The notes: a model not told the origin generated them from the letters alone. A DNA stretch of 64,000 nt from Fibrobacter succinogenes (GCA_902776765.1 CACYRP010000003.1:124001-188000); one strand, 5' to 3'; shown: positions 34,141-44,071, counted from the stretch's first letter. Made by a program: numbers and translations.

Positions 34141-35023
34141 ATTCACTGCCCAGCAATTTCTCGACGGTTGCGATAATCTTGTCGCGTTCGCCGCACCAAT
34201 TCGGAGCAATCAAAAGTTCACTCGGGCTTTCACCGCTGAATCGTTCAATGGCAATATCCTTGCCGATAATCTTAATCATCTCGGCAACCGCTTCGCAGTA
34301 TTCTTGGAACGTTAAAAGCTTGATTTCGCCGTTGGCAAAATCTTGCGCCATCACCGTACCCACAACAATATGGAGCGGGTGGATTTTCACCGCAGCAAGA
34401 TTCAAGTCGTGAACGACTTGTGCGGTGTGCTTAAAGTCTTCCATCTTTTCGCCGGGGAGTCCGACAATCACATGCGTCGTGACTGTGAGACCTGCCGCTT
34501 GGCAACGCTTCACGGCGTCTTCAAATTCCGCAAGCGTATGGCGGCGATTAATGCCGGCAAGTGTTAAATCATTTGCTGTTTGCAAACCAATTTCAACGAT
34601 AATCGGCTTTTTACGATTGAGTTCGGCGAGATATTCAATCTTATCGTCTTCAAGGCAATCCGGGCGCGTTCCAATCGCGAGGCCAGCAATTTCCTTATGC
34701 TTGATAATTGGATTGATGATTTCGCGCAAGTGCTCCAGCGGCGCATGCGTATTTGTGTACGGTTGCAAGTAGGCGAGGATGCCAGCATTTGGGTACTTGT
34801 CGCGAAGCTTCGGAACGAATTTTTCGAGCTGCTCCTGAATAGAAACTTTTGCCTCGTCAAAAACCGGGCTAAAACTGCGGTTGTTGCAGTAACTGCATCC
34901 CGAAAATCCCTTAGTTCCATCGAGGTTCGGGCAACTCATGCCGCCGTTAAGCGGGAGCTTGCGCACCTTGAGGTAGTTGGGGAAAAGTTCCAAAAGTAAA
35001 TCGCGATAAGGTTTGTAATGCAT
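34139..35023 (-). CDS. Radical SAM protein, YhcC/TIGR01212 family
   Basis: A 294-residue radical SAM enzyme with the unusual long cluster motif CPNLDGTKGFSGCSYC, GLAIGTRPDCL and HVIVGLPGE, all typical of YhcC-like proteins. Substrate and product of the family are unknown to me; an anaerobic tRNA or nucleotide modification has been suggested. Transcription converges on the aryl-polyene arm, and the two share the terminator region. The lipoprotein operon lies upstream on the same strand with a 17-base gap, so it may be the operon's last gene. Confidence 0.87.
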   Translation of the reverse strand: MHYKPYRDLLLELFPNYLKVRKLPLNGGMSCPNLDGTKGFSGCSYCNNRSFSPVFDEAKVSIQEQLEKFVPKLRDKYPNAGILAYLQPYTNTHAPLEHLREIINPIIKHKEIAGLAIGTRPDCLEDDKIEYLAELNRKKPIIVEIGLQTANDLTLAGINRRHTLAEFEDAVKRCQAAGLTVTTHVIVGLPGEKMEDFKHTAQVVHDLNLAAVKIHPLHIVVGTVMAQDFANGEIKLLTFQEYCEAVAEMIKIIGKDIAIERFSGESPSELLIAPNWCGERDKIIATVEKLLGSE

Positions 35024-35040
35024 GTCTTTAATATAGTATT

Positions 35041-35655
35041 TTAAGGCTTGCCACCGTATATGATATAATCGCCATTGGCTTTGACAAACTTGATGTTGTA
35101 ATTTTCGTGCTTAAATTTGTAAGTCGGTTTTTGGCTTAGGAATTTGCCTTTTTCGATCTTATAAAAGCAATTGTCAATTTTCACGTAATTTCCAACGAAT
35201 TTAGGCGATTTCTCAGAATTTTCTTTCGGGCAATTGTCAATTTCGAGCGTGTCTAAATTTTTCTTTTTGTTGTCTTGCAAAATAATTGCACATGTCGACG
35301 AATAATCCACAATCTTTTCGACAAGAACTCTGTATTGCTCAGTTGAATCTAACTCCGATAATATTGGACAGCCTTCGTGACATTCACTGATTTCGTATGA
35401 ATTCATTTTTATGGCATAGTACTGTAGATCTGTTGTTTTGTGAAAATCATCATCCCAACCCATAATATGATGATCATGCGCTGTTCCCCATTGTTCAAAA
35501 GTCACCTTGACAATTGCTGTGGAATCGTTTTTTAGACCATAATAATTCCATACATGGGCTTCTTTTTCTATTTCATAATCTGTAGCGCATCCGCACCAAA
35601 AAAGTACTGATAAAGCCATTAAATACAGGAAAGTATTTTTCAAATTCTTAATCAT
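35041..35655 (-). CDS. Hypothetical lipoprotein
   Basis: A 204-residue protein with a lipoprotein signal (FLYLMALSVLFWCGCATD). The mature part has eight or so cysteines, pointing to disulfides in the periplasm or on the surface. I do not recognise a family. It follows the 856-residue lipoprotein gene after 8 bases and is probably part of the same operon. Confidence 0.7.
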   Translation of the reverse strand: MIKNLKNTFLYLMALSVLFWCGCATDYEIEKEAHVWNYYGLKNDSTAIVKVTFEQWGTAHDHHIMGWDDDFHKTTDLQYYAIKMNSYEISECHEGCPILSELDSTEQYRVLVEKIVDYSSTCAIILQDNKKKNLDTLEIDNCPKENSEKSPKFVGNYVKIDNCFYKIEKGKFLSQKPTYKFKHENYNIKFVKANGDYIIYGGKP

Positions 35656-35663
35656 GGATTCCT

Positions 35664-38234
35664 CTAATCATTAATGCAGAAGGCTTGAACCATGGGATAG
35701 AGATCTTTAGGGCATTCGACAATACCGCTTGCAACGATGTTATTATCCCTTGTGTTTTTTACATATTCGAGGCAATATTGCGTATTATCATCTTTTTCGG
35801 TGCTCGTCCACACAAGCATATATCTCGCTGCGAATTTCCCGTTCGTTCCATTTTCAAATTTTTGTTGTACGATTGTTGAACGTTCGTGTGAAAAAACATT
35901 CGGATAAATGCTGATGGATAATTCCTCGGCGCTTGGAAGCCGTGAACCATCAGGACAAAATGCTTTTGCCTGTTCTAAAGTCATGTATGATTTTTCATTG
36001 TAATAATCGAATTTTATTTCAATGTTAGATTCTTCCCAATTTGTGACACACTGAAATTCTGGCAGGGTAGGGTCCGGGCATTTTGTTGATTCCATGATTT
36101 TATTTTTCCAATCAGCAAAGTATTTATCAAAAGAATCGCTCTTGTTTTTGATGCTGTCGAGCAGGATTGTGCTATCGCCAGGAACTTCTGCGGCGCGCAA
36201 AGACGTGCGTCCATTGCGTTCACGAACTTCGTATGGTTCGCCCTTTGGAGAAATCACTTTGATTAACTCCAAGTAATGAACACTTACACTACCATTCATT
36301 CTTGAATTTTGTGAATCAAAATACAGTTTCCATCCATCAACTTCAACAACATAGAAGTTGTTTTCATGGGTACCACCAGTAATTTTTTCTGGATTATCGA
36401 TTTTTATAAAGAAATTGTTAATATCTTCCCATACAACTCGTCCCCATCCAAAATTTGCTGCAGTATATTCATCGACGCAACCAAAATATAGGGATTCGAC
36501 TTTATCCCAAAATAAAGAGGTGCCATTTATACCATTTTTGCAATAGTCTTTGGGATATTTATTGCGTTCTATCGCACGATGGGTTACGAGTTCACAATCC
36601 TCAGCGTCTTTCCATAAGGGGTATATGCATCGATATCCAGTACTATCGATTTCAACGACTTCGCCATTATTTTCTTTTTCGCAAAAATGTCCATTTTTTA
36701 CAGGAATAGGAATTTCTTTTTCTGCCGCAACATCCCAATAATAGCTAGAACCTTCGCGGCAGATATAATAAATATCGTCATATTTCTTAATGTATTTTGT
36801 ATATCCCTTAGTGCAAATATCGCCATTATACTGAGGAATCGGAATTTCAACCCATTTCTCATTGCATATGTAATATCCTAAAGAATCATGCATGGCTTTA
36901 ACATCTTTTCTCGATCTGTCGCAATCCCCCAAGTAATACGTGAACTTGTCCACCTCTTTCCAAACGCTATCGCGGCACATGTAATATTTGTTGTTAAGGA
37001 TAGCTGATTTTCCAAGGGTATTGTTATCATCGCATAAACCCACTTTGTTCTTAACATAAACATCAGTAGAATTACGCCATTTGTATTCTTCAGTTACTTT
37101 ATCAGACCATAAATACTTTCCTTTTTCGTAGATACAGGCGAAACTTGTGGTATCGTAATCAACAAAGAACCCTTCATATATTTTATTGCAAACAGCATCC
37201 ATATAGGGGAGCGCTTCATTTCCCGGCATTACATTCCAAACTTTCTTTTCTGTATTACAAACGTAGACTACGTTATTGTGAACTACGGTATCTTTTCGAT
37301 CTGCTGTACATACGCCATTGGTTACTTCAAAATCATCTTCTAGCCGCCATTTGTACTTTTTATTTTCATAGTCGCAAAAGAACGTTTTGTTATTGTATAT
37401 GCTATTCTTGTTAGAAACTTTCGCAGTTTTCTTGTAATTGGCACTATCGCATTTTGATAAGCCAAAAGATTTTTCCCATAAATCAGAATAAAGTTCATTC
37501 ATGTCTTTAGAGAATGTGACATCAGCAATTTCAGATTCCGAAAGTATGTCGCGCCATGTTTTTCCGTTGCCCACGGCTGCGTGTAATATGTTGTAATTCC
37601 TGTAAAATGCGCTGTCGTTTAAATCAATAACAGTGAGTGCATTAAGGTGTCTATTCAAATCGGTAAGTGCTTGAGCGTTTTCGTTTTGCTCGAAGTCAAT
37701 GTTTCGCTTAGGGGTGTAATCGAGTAGTTCAAAAATTTCACGGAGCGCTTTTTCTTTAGCGCGAACAAGATAGAATCCGTCTTTTTGAACGAGTTGCTTT
37801 ACGCGTTCGCTCATTAATGCAATTGGCAAGTTGAGCACGGGTTTTGCGTTCTTGTCAATATCGACATATTCTACAAAATCGATTTTGAGTTTGCTGGCTG
37901 AATCATTGTAAGCGCAAGTGTACTTGATGCGGACAAAAGGCGAGGCATATTCCGAATAATCTGTTTCGAAAACGATGGCTCCGTTGCGTTCGCGCTCCAA
38001 CTTGGCTTTAACAGTCGCTATAGAATCAAGATTCTCATTGACAACATCAATGTCTATATTGACGGGAACGATTTTTGAGCTTAAGCTAAAAGTTCCCTCG
38101 ATAGCGAGCGTTCTGTTTTTAAGATTTTCGTTACCTTCGATGTAATGAACGGCAGAACTAGTCGACTTGTCATCACTACAAGACGTAAGGATAATTCCTA
38201 AGCAAATTATCAAAATAAATCTAATCATTTTCAT
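35664..38234 (-). CDS. Large lipoprotein with repeated two-Cys modules and FISUMP-like end
   Basis: An 856-residue protein with lipobox ILTSCSDD. Residues 30 to about 270 match the N-terminal domain of the next upstream protein. From about 290 to 600 come about eight modules of the form Cys, then Tyr-Tyr/Phe-x-Cys, then Trp (for example NNKYYMCRDSVWKEV, DDIYYICREGSSYYW, DSTGYRCIYPLWKDA). The C-terminal part (LEQAKAFCPDGSRLPSAEEL, then WTSTEKDDNTQYCLE and CPKDLYP) resembles a FISUMP domain. It overlaps the upstream gene by up to 14 bases; Met at 38228 is another possible start. Surface display is likely; role unknown. Confidence 0.78.
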   Translation of the reverse strand: MKMIRFILIICLGIILTSCSDDKSTSSAVHYIEGNENLKNRTLAIEGTFSLSSKIVPVNIDIDVVNENLDSIATVKAKLERERNGAIVFETDYSEYASPFVRIKYTCAYNDSASKLKIDFVEYVDIDKNAKPVLNLPIALMSERVKQLVQKDGFYLVRAKEKALREIFELLDYTPKRNIDFEQNENAQALTDLNRHLNALTVIDLNDSAFYRNYNILHAAVGNGKTWRDILSESEIADVTFSKDMNELYSDLWEKSFGLSKCDSANYKKTAKVSNKNSIYNNKTFFCDYENKKYKWRLEDDFEVTNGVCTADRKDTVVHNNVVYVCNTEKKVWNVMPGNEALPYMDAVCNKIYEGFFVDYDTTSFACIYEKGKYLWSDKVTEEYKWRNSTDVYVKNKVGLCDDNNTLGKSAILNNKYYMCRDSVWKEVDKFTYYLGDCDRSRKDVKAMHDSLGYYICNEKWVEIPIPQYNGDICTKGYTKYIKKYDDIYYICREGSSYYWDVAAEKEIPIPVKNGHFCEKENNGEVVEIDSTGYRCIYPLWKDAEDCELVTHRAIERNKYPKDYCKNGINGTSLFWDKVESLYFGCVDEYTAANFGWGRVVWEDINNFFIKIDNPEKITGGTHENNFYVVEVDGWKLYFDSQNSRMNGSVSVHYLELIKVISPKGEPYEVRERNGRTSLRAAEVPGDSTILLDSIKNKSDSFDKYFADWKNKIMESTKCPDPTLPEFQCVTNWEESNIEIKFDYYNEKSYMTLEQAKAFCPDGSRLPSAEELSISIYPNVFSHERSTIVQQKFENGTNGKFAARYMLVWTSTEKDDNTQYCLEYVKNTRDNNIVASGIVECPKDLYPMVQAFCIND

Positions 38235-40473
38235 CCCCGTTCTTAAAGCACAAGGTTTGTACGCCCGGATACAAATCCTTAGGGCATTCGATTATTTGAC
38301 TCTTGGGGTTATCTTTATCTTCTTTACGAATTTCGAGACAATATTGCGTTGTTGCGTCTTTGGAGACCGAGGTCCAATAAATGTCATAGAGATACGTTTT
38401 CGTATTGTAGCGTACATACAAAGGACTATCATGATTTACGGTCGAGTCTACACCAAATACGTTTAAAAAGTTTTCTGGCAATCCACTAGTATCGGGGAGG
38501 TGATAACCCTTCGGGCAGAATTTTTCGGCTTTTTCAAAATTCATATAAGAATCCTTGCCGACATGCGTAAGCTGCATGAGATAGACGGGGTATGCGCTTT
38601 CGAGATGTGCGTATTGATTCATAAAGTCATCAAAGCTATCGCTTTTATCCGTTAAAGACTTGAGCGAAATGGTCTGGTCTCCGCGTAGGCTCGAAAGGTA
38701 AGGGACCTTGTCAATAAATTTTGCACCATACGTATGCGAATCCATTGTGGCAGTGCTGTTGACGATTTCAAAGCGACCAGCCCAATTTATAACTTGATTG
38801 ACCGTATATGTAAATTCATTTTTAGTCGCTTGTATTGTACAACTGTCTAGGTATATACCTTTGTCAAAAGCATCTAATTCATAATCATCTCTTCCATTAA
38901 ATCGAGTGTAATCCCATTTGCGGGATTTATGGTCGCAATAAAAATAGACTTGCGTTACATCGTTCCAATAAATTTTTGTTCCCTTGCTACCGTTCTTACA
39001 TTCGTCCTTATGTGCTGTATCGTGTTTGTAGAATTCTATTTCGTAATTGTCTAGCTTGTTCCACGAATAATATTTGCAAGTAAAATACTCGTCGTTTACT
39101 TTTTCCGTAATTCCTGCTGTAGAATCCGTGCAGAATTTTCCATTCTTTTTATATTGCTCCGCTTCTTCTTTTGATATTTCATTCCATTCGCGGTCCCATA
39201 CATAGGTGCAACGGTAGAACTTTTTATCGACTTCGACAATTCGGCCACTTCTACATTTTTCAAAGGCTTTAACCGGCGGGAGAATTTTTTCTTCTGGTAT
39301 AGGATTCCAGTAACCAGTGTTAAAGCACATGAAATATTGATTGTCATAAAGTACAACTTCTCCACCTTCACAAACATCACCAAAGTATTCGGGAGCGCTT
39401 ATTCCTTGCCATTCTGTTCCATTGCAAGAATAGTATTTGCCTTTTTTAAATATGGCTTTTTCGTATTTTCGGGTAATTGTACATTCCCCCAAAGCTTCGA
39501 CAACAGAGTCTATAATAGAGCTGTCTTTAGGAACAACACTACTAGAACTTTGTGTATCCGGTGGGGCTATAATCGGTTTGGTTTCGCAATTGTAAGGTTT
39601 CTTTCCTTGAACAATCCACACTGCCATATTATAACGGAGCTGCGTAAAGTCGCGGTCCTGTGCTAGGCTTTCGAGAATTTTCTTGTCGCAGCGTGATTCT
39701 TCAAGCTTGTAATGGTCAATAAGCCGTTCCGAAATATCGGAAACAGACAAGATTTCATCCCATTTTTTTGAACTGCCTACTGCTTGCGAAAGTTTCTTGA
39801 AATTCTTGTAGAATGTGGAATCCCATGAGAAAATCAGTGTGTAGTTGTATGCAAGAGCTTCGAGCGTATCGGCTCCATAAGGCGCATTTTCAATCCCATA
39901 TTCATATTCAAGTTCGGGATCTAAAAGATTGTGAATGGCTTGCCGTGTATGCAGTTTTGCTAATTTAAACAATTCTTTTTTTTGCAAAAGTTTTTTCAGG
40001 TAGCCACTTTCTAAAGTGCGATAAAAATCAATGTGAAAATAATTTTCTTCTTTCATGTCGGCAATAATCGAAAATTGCATTTCTGTTGGGTCTTTTGTAT
40101 CACGGAATCGGCAAGTGAAATCTAATTGAGCAAAAGGCCAATAAAAATGAATCTCTGGAGCTTTATATGTAAACTCAAGCCTGTTCCTTGTAATGCGGGC
40201 TTCAACAGTTTGTGTTTTTTCAAAGTTTTCGTCTAGTGCAGAAATTTCAAGTTTTATAGGCTCCAAAACGGACACCAAATTGAACCGGCCTTCAAAAGCA
40301 ATATTTTGGTCGAGTACTTGACTTGTACTGCTTGTGATTTGGGAAGATGACTTGCCAAACTTGTCGTCTATATCTTCATAATGTCCCGAGTAATAAGTGT
40401 CAGAGCCACACGCCGCAAGCAACACGGCATACGCAAAAACAACAAACTTCAACCATTTATGATTTATTTCCAT
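38221..40473 (-). CDS. Large lipoprotein, paralogue with two-Cys modules and FISUMP-like end
   Basis: A 750-residue protein with lipobox VLLAACGSD. It is built like the protein at 35664: an N-terminal domain to about 290, then five or six Cys/Trp modules (KGKYYSCNGTEWQGI, DNQYFMCFNTGYWNPI, DKKFYRCTYVWDREW, NDEYFTCKYYSWNKL), then a FISUMP-like C-terminus (FEKAEKFCPKGYHLPDTSG, YWTSVSKDATTQYCLEIRK, CPKDLYPGVQTLC). It overlaps the genes on both sides by 10 to 14 bases, which indicates one translationally coupled operon. Confidence 0.78.
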   Translation of the reverse strand: MEINHKWLKFVVFAYAVLLAACGSDTYYSGHYEDIDDKFGKSSSQITSSTSQVLDQNIAFEGRFNLVSVLEPIKLEISALDENFEKTQTVEARITRNRLEFTYKAPEIHFYWPFAQLDFTCRFRDTKDPTEMQFSIIADMKEENYFHIDFYRTLESGYLKKLLQKKELFKLAKLHTRQAIHNLLDPELEYEYGIENAPYGADTLEALAYNYTLIFSWDSTFYKNFKKLSQAVGSSKKWDEILSVSDISERLIDHYKLEESRCDKKILESLAQDRDFTQLRYNMAVWIVQGKKPYNCETKPIIAPPDTQSSSSVVPKDSSIIDSVVEALGECTITRKYEKAIFKKGKYYSCNGTEWQGISAPEYFGDVCEGGEVVLYDNQYFMCFNTGYWNPIPEEKILPPVKAFEKCRSGRIVEVDKKFYRCTYVWDREWNEISKEEAEQYKKNGKFCTDSTAGITEKVNDEYFTCKYYSWNKLDNYEIEFYKHDTAHKDECKNGSKGTKIYWNDVTQVYFYCDHKSRKWDYTRFNGRDDYELDAFDKGIYLDSCTIQATKNEFTYTVNQVINWAGRFEIVNSTATMDSHTYGAKFIDKVPYLSSLRGDQTISLKSLTDKSDSFDDFMNQYAHLESAYPVYLMQLTHVGKDSYMNFEKAEKFCPKGYHLPDTSGLPENFLNVFGVDSTVNHDSPLYVRYNTKTYLYDIYWTSVSKDATTQYCLEIRKEDKDNPKSQIIECPKDLYPGVQTLCFKNGDEND

Positions 40474-41792
40474 AACCCCTCGACATTAATCAGCAATGCG
40501 GAATCTGGGACTCCACCTGGATAAACAGAATCGATGATATCTTTATCCCCGGTCCATGCACAATAAACATGTTTTGTACCGCTTAAATATAGCGTTTGCC
40601 ATTCTTCATCGGAATGATCCATGCTGTGGCATAGGTAGAGAGTATCGTTGTAAATATAAGTTCGATTGATGGTTTCGGCATTACAGGGAACTTGCCTATA
40701 TTTAAGAATGGTGTTTACGTTATTCGTCTTTTTCCATCCTTCTTGGGCACAAATGTAAATCGTTGAATCAATTTCTCCTATCTTGGGATTGAATCTGTTG
40801 ATTATACCGGACCCTAGTTCGCAAATCCCCATTTTTTCTTCTTCGGGCTCGCGGATTCTCCAGTGTTGCCATTTGAATCCGGCTTGTTTCAGGCGCCCTG
40901 CACATACAAAAACGCTATCGTAAAATTCACTACGGCGGTTGGCATTCACTAAAGTATCTCCGATAAGACGATCGTTGCAAACTTCCATGCCATAAGTGAT
41001 TTCCCAAAAATTGGGAATAAAGTCATCGTATCCGTAAAATGTCATGCCGGGTGCATTATTCCATTTCATATTTTTGAACGTACGGACAAAAGCATCTGCA
41101 GCGCGGACGCGGAATAACGTGTCGCCCCATTCGCCATCTCGAATCGCATCTTGCAATTCGAGAAAATCGCTATAAAATACGGAATCAGAGAGAAAATAGC
41201 GGCAGTAAATGTAGGGGAGCTGGGCGGCACTCATTGAAGAAACATTGGGGTTATACTTGTCTTTTTCGAACTCCCTGTCCGCAATACCAAAAGCTTTCAT
41301 GTTGTCATACGCTTTTGTCGTTGCTTCTTCGTACGACATGCGATTTTCTTGCAAAAAGTATTCGACGGCTTTTGACGCTGCTGCTGTATAGATATTCAAT
41401 ATCGGCGTTTGGTATTCGGCATTTATCCATGGATTTGTTGCATTCATGGGCGCAAAACGGAAAAATTCCATTTTCGTCGTGTCGTTTCCGTTGATTGCAT
41501 GGGCAAAAGCCGTGATTCTTGCATATTCCTCATATTTAAGAGGAGCCGTTTCGAATAAGCATGGCGATCCGGCAAAGCATTTTTTTCGTGTTTTGACCGT
41601 AGATTTCACCGTATGGTTTTTAGAAAAAACGGTAATGGTTACAGAATCGGGAATGATTCGATTTTCCAAATAAACTTCTACGGTGTACTGTTTTATGATT
41701 TCTGGTTGCGTTATATCTGAACTATCGCCGCTGTCGCAGGCAGCGAAAAAAGTCATGAACAAAGCGGGGAGTATAAGTTGCAAAAATTTCAT
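40464..41792 (-). CDS. Lipoprotein, first gene of the Cys-module lipoprotein operon
   Basis: A 442-residue protein. The ATG at 41792 is chosen because it gives a tidy signal (MKFLQLILPALFMTFFAACDSG). The N-terminal domain shares its plan with the two following proteins (FSKNHTVKSTVKTRKK, then a long helical part with YFLQENRMSYEEATTKAYDN). Only two or three of the Cys/Trp modules occur (DSTIYICAQEGWKKT, NDTLYLCHSMDHSDEEW), and there is no FISUMP-like end, so it is a shorter relative. Confidence 0.75.
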   Translation of the reverse strand: MKFLQLILPALFMTFFAACDSGDSSDITQPEIIKQYTVEVYLENRIIPDSVTITVFSKNHTVKSTVKTRKKCFAGSPCLFETAPLKYEEYARITAFAHAINGNDTTKMEFFRFAPMNATNPWINAEYQTPILNIYTAAASKAVEYFLQENRMSYEEATTKAYDNMKAFGIADREFEKDKYNPNVSSMSAAQLPYIYCRYFLSDSVFYSDFLELQDAIRDGEWGDTLFRVRAADAFVRTFKNMKWNNAPGMTFYGYDDFIPNFWEITYGMEVCNDRLIGDTLVNANRRSEFYDSVFVCAGRLKQAGFKWQHWRIREPEEEKMGICELGSGIINRFNPKIGEIDSTIYICAQEGWKKTNNVNTILKYRQVPCNAETINRTYIYNDTLYLCHSMDHSDEEWQTLYLSGTKHVYCAWTGDKDIIDSVYPGGVPDSALLINVEGLWK

Positions 41793-42107
41793 TTGCTCAT
41801 AATATACATTTTGCTGAAAAAAACACAATTCTGTTCATCTTTTGAAAAATACGCTTCATCGGGAAAACTTGTAATATTGAAATTACAAAAGACGTGCTAG
41901 GTCTAAAATATCAATACACTTGCTACACATTTTCTGTAGTTTGCATTTTACTTCCCTTAAAAAGGGCCCAAAATCGCACGAAAAATGCGGTTTGAGTATA
42001 TATTTGGACTTGAAATAAATGGATCCTTCACTGTCGTTCAGGATGACGTTAAAACGTAACTAACGACTATAGAATGTTCCTGCTTGAATTATAAACGAGG
42101 AAATCGC
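41793..42107. other. Divergent promoter region between lipoprotein operon and xylanase
   Basis: About 315 bases with no gene. It contains an inverted repeat at 41869-41888 and, at 42021-42046, a GGATCCTTC/GTTCAGGATGAC block that looks like a common short dispersed palindrome. Promoters for both directions must lie here, but I could not assign boxes with confidence. Confidence 0.55.
41869..41888. promoter_or_regulatory. Inverted repeat, possible operator
   Basis: TTGTAAT and ATTACAA flank a 6-base spacer. It lies 77 bases from the lipoprotein start and 220 from the xylanase start. No T-tract follows, which favours a protein-binding site. Confidence 0.35.
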
Positions 42108-43757
42108 ATGATTTTGATGAATAAAAAAGCTCTTGCTTTTGTCGCTGCTTTTGCCATGGCTTATTCCATGCCATCTTATGCGCAGTTGAATAACGGCGAT
42201 ATGGAATACGGTGACGGCGGCTGGTACCTGTGGAATAATCCCGATGGTCCGGCAAAAGCGGAATCGCAGATTGCTGTGCAGGGGCTTGGTGTCGATGGCT
42301 CGCAGGGTGCAAAGGTCGTGGTGAAGGAACTGCCGAATCCGTGGTGGGGCTTACAGCTCCAACCGCCTAAATTCCTTGCGGACTCCGGCTTTTACAAGCT
42401 TACGTTCAAGGCCAAGGGCAATATGCCAATCAATTCTGTGGTGCAGGGCGGTCCTCCGGACTACCGCCAAAAAGAAAGCGCTTCGTTTGACTTGACGGAC
42501 AAGTGGCAGACTTACGAAATGATTTTCCTTGCCGACCAGAAAGGCTATGGTCTCAACAATATCACATTCCAGATTGGTTTAAAGAAGGGCTGGATCCAGC
42601 TTGATGACGTTGAAGTCGAAAAGATGGACGAAATGTCTGACCCGGCATGGTACGAAGCCGCAGACTCCCGCATTGATAGCTTGCGCAAAGCGGATTTTGT
42701 GGTCAAGGCAAATCCGGGCGAAAAGGTCCATGTAAAGCTCTTGCGTCATTCATTCCCGTTCGGTACGGCACTCGCTCTTTACGATACCAAGGACAGCATT
42801 GAAAATTGGTACCGCAATGCCGCTAAGAAGTATTTCTGGCATGGCGTTTCCGAGAACCAGTTCAAGTGGCCGGAATACGAACCGAAAAAAGGCAAAATTA
42901 AGCGCGAAGAAATGAAGGAATACACAGACTTCACGGCGCAAAATCATTGGAAACTCCGCGGTCATGCTCTTATGTGGAGCCATCAGGGCTACGGTTTCGA
43001 CAAGCATTACAGCAACAAGGGTAGCTGCGAAGAAATGGCCGAAAAGCTTAAGGCTCGTATCTATCGCGACCTCAAAGAATACAAGGGCAAAATCACGGAA
43101 TACGACGTGTGGAACGAACCGATTCACGAATCTTGGACATTCAACAAGTGCGGTTGGGAAGTTCTCGATAGCGCTTTCGTTTGGGCTCACAAGGCTGACC
43201 CGAAGGCTGTCCTATACATCAACGATTACAACGTTGTTGCTGCTGGCGAAACGGATCGCTATTATGGTTTGATTAAGGGTATGCTCGACCGCAAGGTGCC
43301 TGTGATGGGTATCGGCGTGCAGTGCCACTTTGGGTTGCGTCCGGTGATTCCGGGACTCATCAAATCTCGTCTCGATAAGCTTGCTTCTCTCGGCCTCCCG
43401 ATTAAGGTGACAGAATTTGACGTTGGCGATTGGCAGGTCGGCATGAATGACACCGAAGAAGTCCAGGCCGAAAAGTTCGAAACGTTTATCCGTACCGCAT
43501 TCAGCCACCCGGCTGTGAACGGCATTGTGCTGTGGGGCTTCTGGGACAACCGTCACTGGGTCAAGAACGGCGGCATGATTGCTTCGGACGGTCGCGAAAA
43601 GCCTGCAGCAAAGCGCGTTTACGACTTGTGGCACAAGGTCTGGACAACCGACCTTTACGCTACTGCCGACGAAAATGGCGAAGCCAAATTCCGCGGATTC
43701 AAGGGCTACTATCAAGTCAACGCTGGTGATAAGAAGTACCAGATTACCGTGAAGTAA
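42108..43757 (+). CDS. Secreted endo-1,4-beta-xylanase, GH10 with N-terminal CBM4/9-like module
   Basis: A 549-residue enzyme that cuts xylan backbones. The signal peptide ends near PSYA-Q. Residues about 27-175 are a jelly-roll carbohydrate-binding module of the CBM4/9/22 kind (NGDMEYGDGGWYLWNN to WIQLDDVEVEK). The GH10 domain follows, with acid/base Glu337 (YDVWNEPIHESW) and nucleophile Glu436 (IKVTEFDVGDW), plus RGHALMWSHQ. A short C-terminal beta stretch (GFKGYYQVNAGDKKYQITV) is typical of Fibrobacter hydrolases. ATG 42108 has GAGG 7 bases upstream. No other glycan-degrading gene is adjacent. Confidence 0.93.
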   Translation: MILMNKKALAFVAAFAMAYSMPSYAQLNNGDMEYGDGGWYLWNNPDGPAKAESQIAVQGLGVDGSQGAKVVVKELPNPWWGLQLQPPKFLADSGFYKLTFKAKGNMPINSVVQGGPPDYRQKESASFDLTDKWQTYEMIFLADQKGYGLNNITFQIGLKKGWIQLDDVEVEKMDEMSDPAWYEAADSRIDSLRKADFVVKANPGEKVHVKLLRHSFPFGTALALYDTKDSIENWYRNAAKKYFWHGVSENQFKWPEYEPKKGKIKREEMKEYTDFTAQNHWKLRGHALMWSHQGYGFDKHYSNKGSCEEMAEKLKARIYRDLKEYKGKITEYDVWNEPIHESWTFNKCGWEVLDSAFVWAHKADPKAVLYINDYNVVAAGETDRYYGLIKGMLDRKVPVMGIGVQCHFGLRPVIPGLIKSRLDKLASLGLPIKVTEFDVGDWQVGMNDTEEVQAEKFETFIRTAFSHPAVNGIVLWGFWDNRHWVKNGGMIASDGREKPAAKRVYDLWHKVWTTDLYATADENGEAKFRGFKGYYQVNAGDKKYQITVK

Positions 43758-43772
43758 GATTGTGTATGTCGG

Positions 43773-43791
43773 CCCCGGCACAAGGCCGGGG
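43773..43791. repeat. Dispersed GC-rich palindrome
   Basis: CCCCGGC and GCCGGGG around ACAAG, followed by GTGAC. It resembles the terminator palindromes at 34110 and 49998 in the opposite sense but has no T-tract. Confidence 0.6.
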
Positions 43792-43856
43792 TGACAATCT
43801 CCGAGTATTGTGTATGCCGGCCTCGGCTACACGCCTCGCTACAGAGTCGTCATCTT

Positions 43857-43880
43857 AAGCCGCATCACGCGGCTTTTTTT
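43857..43880 (+). terminator. Terminator downstream of the xylanase gene
   Basis: AAGCCGC and GCGGCTT form a 7-base stem around ATCAC, followed by five further T. It lies 100 bases past the xylanase stop. Confidence 0.8.
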
Positions 43881-43894
43881 CTATCATTGCATCC

Positions 43895-44071
43895 ATGAAA
43901 CAGAAAATTCCCGGAATCCTCTTTTTACTCGCCATGCCACTATCCGTCCTCCTTTACATCAAGGTGGAGGCTCTTTCTGGCTCTGAAATTCTCGGGCTGT
44001 TTTCTGCAGTGGCGCTTTATGTGCTTGTCGCGATTGTCATCGCGCTCTTGTTCAACAAAAAAGAGCAGTAA
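43895..44071 (+). CDS. Small two-helix membrane protein, 58 residues
   Basis: An ORF of 58 residues with two hydrophobic helices (IPGILFLLAMPLSVLLYI and ILGLFSAVALYVLVAIVIAL) and a charged end (NKKEQ). It starts 15 bases after the xylanase terminator and has no obvious ribosome site. The clean two-helix topology argues for a real gene, but it stays tentative. Function unknown. Confidence 0.5.
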   Translation: MKQKIPGILFLLAMPLSVLLYIKVEALSGSEILGLFSAVALYVLVAIVIALLFNKKEQ

